Position numbers and translations under genes: made by a program
NCBI GenBank assembly: GCA_030626185.1
Contig: DAOUPL010000020.1
Coordinates: 1-13,570 of the forward strand
Origin: a bacterium
GTDB taxonomy: Bacteria; Babelota; Babeliae; Babelales; Vermiphilaceae
Direction: 5' to 3'
DNA: 13,570 nt
Notes under the pieces: model-generated
Seen by the model: the letters and a program-made list of their open reading frames with translations, nothing else
What the model was told of the DNA's origin: nothing
The model's database searches: none
Part shown: in pieces, positions 13,200-13,570 of the stretch
Layout: each line of letters opens with the position of its first letter
Position numbering within the stretch: the first letter of the stretch is position 1

Positions 13200-13463
13200 A
13201 TGCATAAAACATCAAAAATATTATTTATTGCACTTTTGGTTATACAAAGCAGCTTTGCAAGCCAAGGATTTGATTTAAATACACTGGATCCAGAATACAA
13301 AGAAACTTTGGTAGAGCAGTTAGCTGAATTTTTTTATCCCATAAACACGAAATATGTAAACTCTCTCAGAAGAAATTATAGACTCACTTATGAAACAAAA
13401 CAAAATGAAGGTAGAGAATCATTTTATCAAGCAATAATAGAAGATATAGCAAGAAGCACTTAG
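13200..13463 (+). CDS. Truncated third paralogue: export signal plus N-terminal domain only
   Basis: The 87-residue product keeps MHKTSKILFIALLVIQSSFA and the shared FDLNTLDPEYKETLVEQLA segment. An extra stretch (NSLRRNYRLTYETKQNEG) follows, then ESFYQAIIED, matching LFYQEVMENN of its neighbour. It stops at TAG before the ELVT-DQLK motif and all ankyrin repeats. Only 66 nt separate its stop from the next gene and no repeat sequence is found there in any frame, so the repeats were deleted rather than frameshifted. It may be a gene remnant, or a small secreted form that retains the N-terminal domain. Its ribosome-binding site is weaker than those of its relatives, and the preceding terminator is decayed. 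I lean towards a decaying copy. Confidence 0.7.
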   Translation: MHKTSKILFIALLVIQSSFASQGFDLNTLDPEYKETLVEQLAEFFYPINTKYVNSLRRNYRLTYETKQNEGRESFYQAIIEDIARST

Positions 13464-13529
13464 GTTTGCGCAAATTTTTAATTTTTGAACAATAATGATA
13501 AACTTTTTCTAAGTTATAGGAGATGATTT

Positions 13530-13570
13530 ATGTTATTGAGCTCTGATTTAAGAAAAAGAGTTATTTTGTC
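13530..13570 (+). CDS. Start of an unidentified gene (3' end outside window)
   Basis: An ATG at 13530 follows AGGAG (13518-13522) with a 7-nt spacing, the best ribosome-binding site in this part of the window. The frame encodes MLLSSDLRKRVIL and stays open to the end. Too little is visible to name it. It does not begin with the MHxxSKILF signal of the tandem family, so the array appears to end before this gene. A nearby ATG at 13523 closes after seven codons. Confidence 0.6.
   Translation, partial: MLLSSDLRKRVIL

Larger units (their letters stand above)
10856..13463 (+). repeat. Tandem three-copy gene cassette array
   Basis: Three units repeat in the same orientation: 71-nt upstream block, gene with shared signal and N-terminal domain, and for the first two a GCCCCGA-type terminator. 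Unit starts are 1014 and 1259 nt apart; the unequal length is explained by repeat number. No transposase, terminal inverted repeat or target duplication is visible, so unequal recombination is the likely cause. Confidence 0.85.

Noticed and set aside
10856..13463. The tandem array as an insertion sequence or CRISPR-like element
   Set aside because: No transposase, terminal inverted repeats or short regularly spaced repeats are present; the repeated unit is a gene with its promoter.
6803..13499. Recurring AACAATAAT upstream of genes at 6805, 10107 and 13488 as a shared regulatory motif
   Set aside because: Distances to the starts differ (about 20 to 60 nt), no spacing to a -35 box is shared, and such strings are expected by chance in AT-rich spacers.
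13464..13529. Search for leftover ankyrin repeats after the truncated third paralogue
   Set aside because: None of the three frames encodes recognisable repeat sequence, so a simple frameshift is not the cause.

Overview
The window is AT-rich bacterial DNA. It mixes conserved housekeeping genes (tgt, a TrmH-family RNA methyltransferase, rpsA, ndk, nusB, efp, glyA) with secreted or host-facing proteins: a PI-PLC X-domain-like protein, a lipase-like alpha/beta hydrolase, four secreted ankyrin-type proteins and unrecognised exported proteins. Shine-Dalgarno sites and sigma70-like promoters are visible. Housekeeping genes interleaved with many secreted ankyrin proteins suggest an intracellular or host-associated bacterium, such as a member of Dependentiae (TM6) or a similar endosymbiont of protists. 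That placement is inference from gene style; no marker in the window proves it.

Layout. Positions 1-2232 hold the 3' end of tgt, an unknown exported protein and an rRNA methyltransferase of the SpoU/TrmH superfamily, the last two 11 nt apart. Positions 2240-4757 are a translation/nucleotide unit: promoter, rpsA with six S1 domains, ndk and a strong intrinsic terminator. Positions 4774-5715 carry an 11-bp inverted repeat upstream of an alpha/beta hydrolase whose 3' end overlaps nusB by 68 bp. The minus-strand efp-nusB operon (5648-6696) has its own promoter. A divergent promoter drives the PI-PLC-like gene (6839-7915), which ends in an 18-bp hairpin lying just before glyA. A minus-strand exported-protein gene (9190-10027) is broken by a single-base frameshift.

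Positions 10172-13463 form an accessory island of secreted ankyrin-type genes. Three of them (10927, 11941, 13200) are tandem paralogues. Each follows a near-identical 71-nt upstream block placed at exactly the same distance from its ATG, and all share an export signal and N-terminal domain. The first two carry different numbers of ankyrin-like repeats and the third has lost the repeats altogether. This duplicating, mosaic cassette array is the most interesting part of the window. A further gene begins at 13530 and runs off the end.

The housekeeping genes serve translation: tRNA queuosine modification, rRNA methylation, ribosomal protein S1, EF-P, the rRNA antitermination factor NusB, and one-carbon and NTP supply. 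The exported proteins are plausible host-interaction factors, but no sequence here proves delivery into a host.
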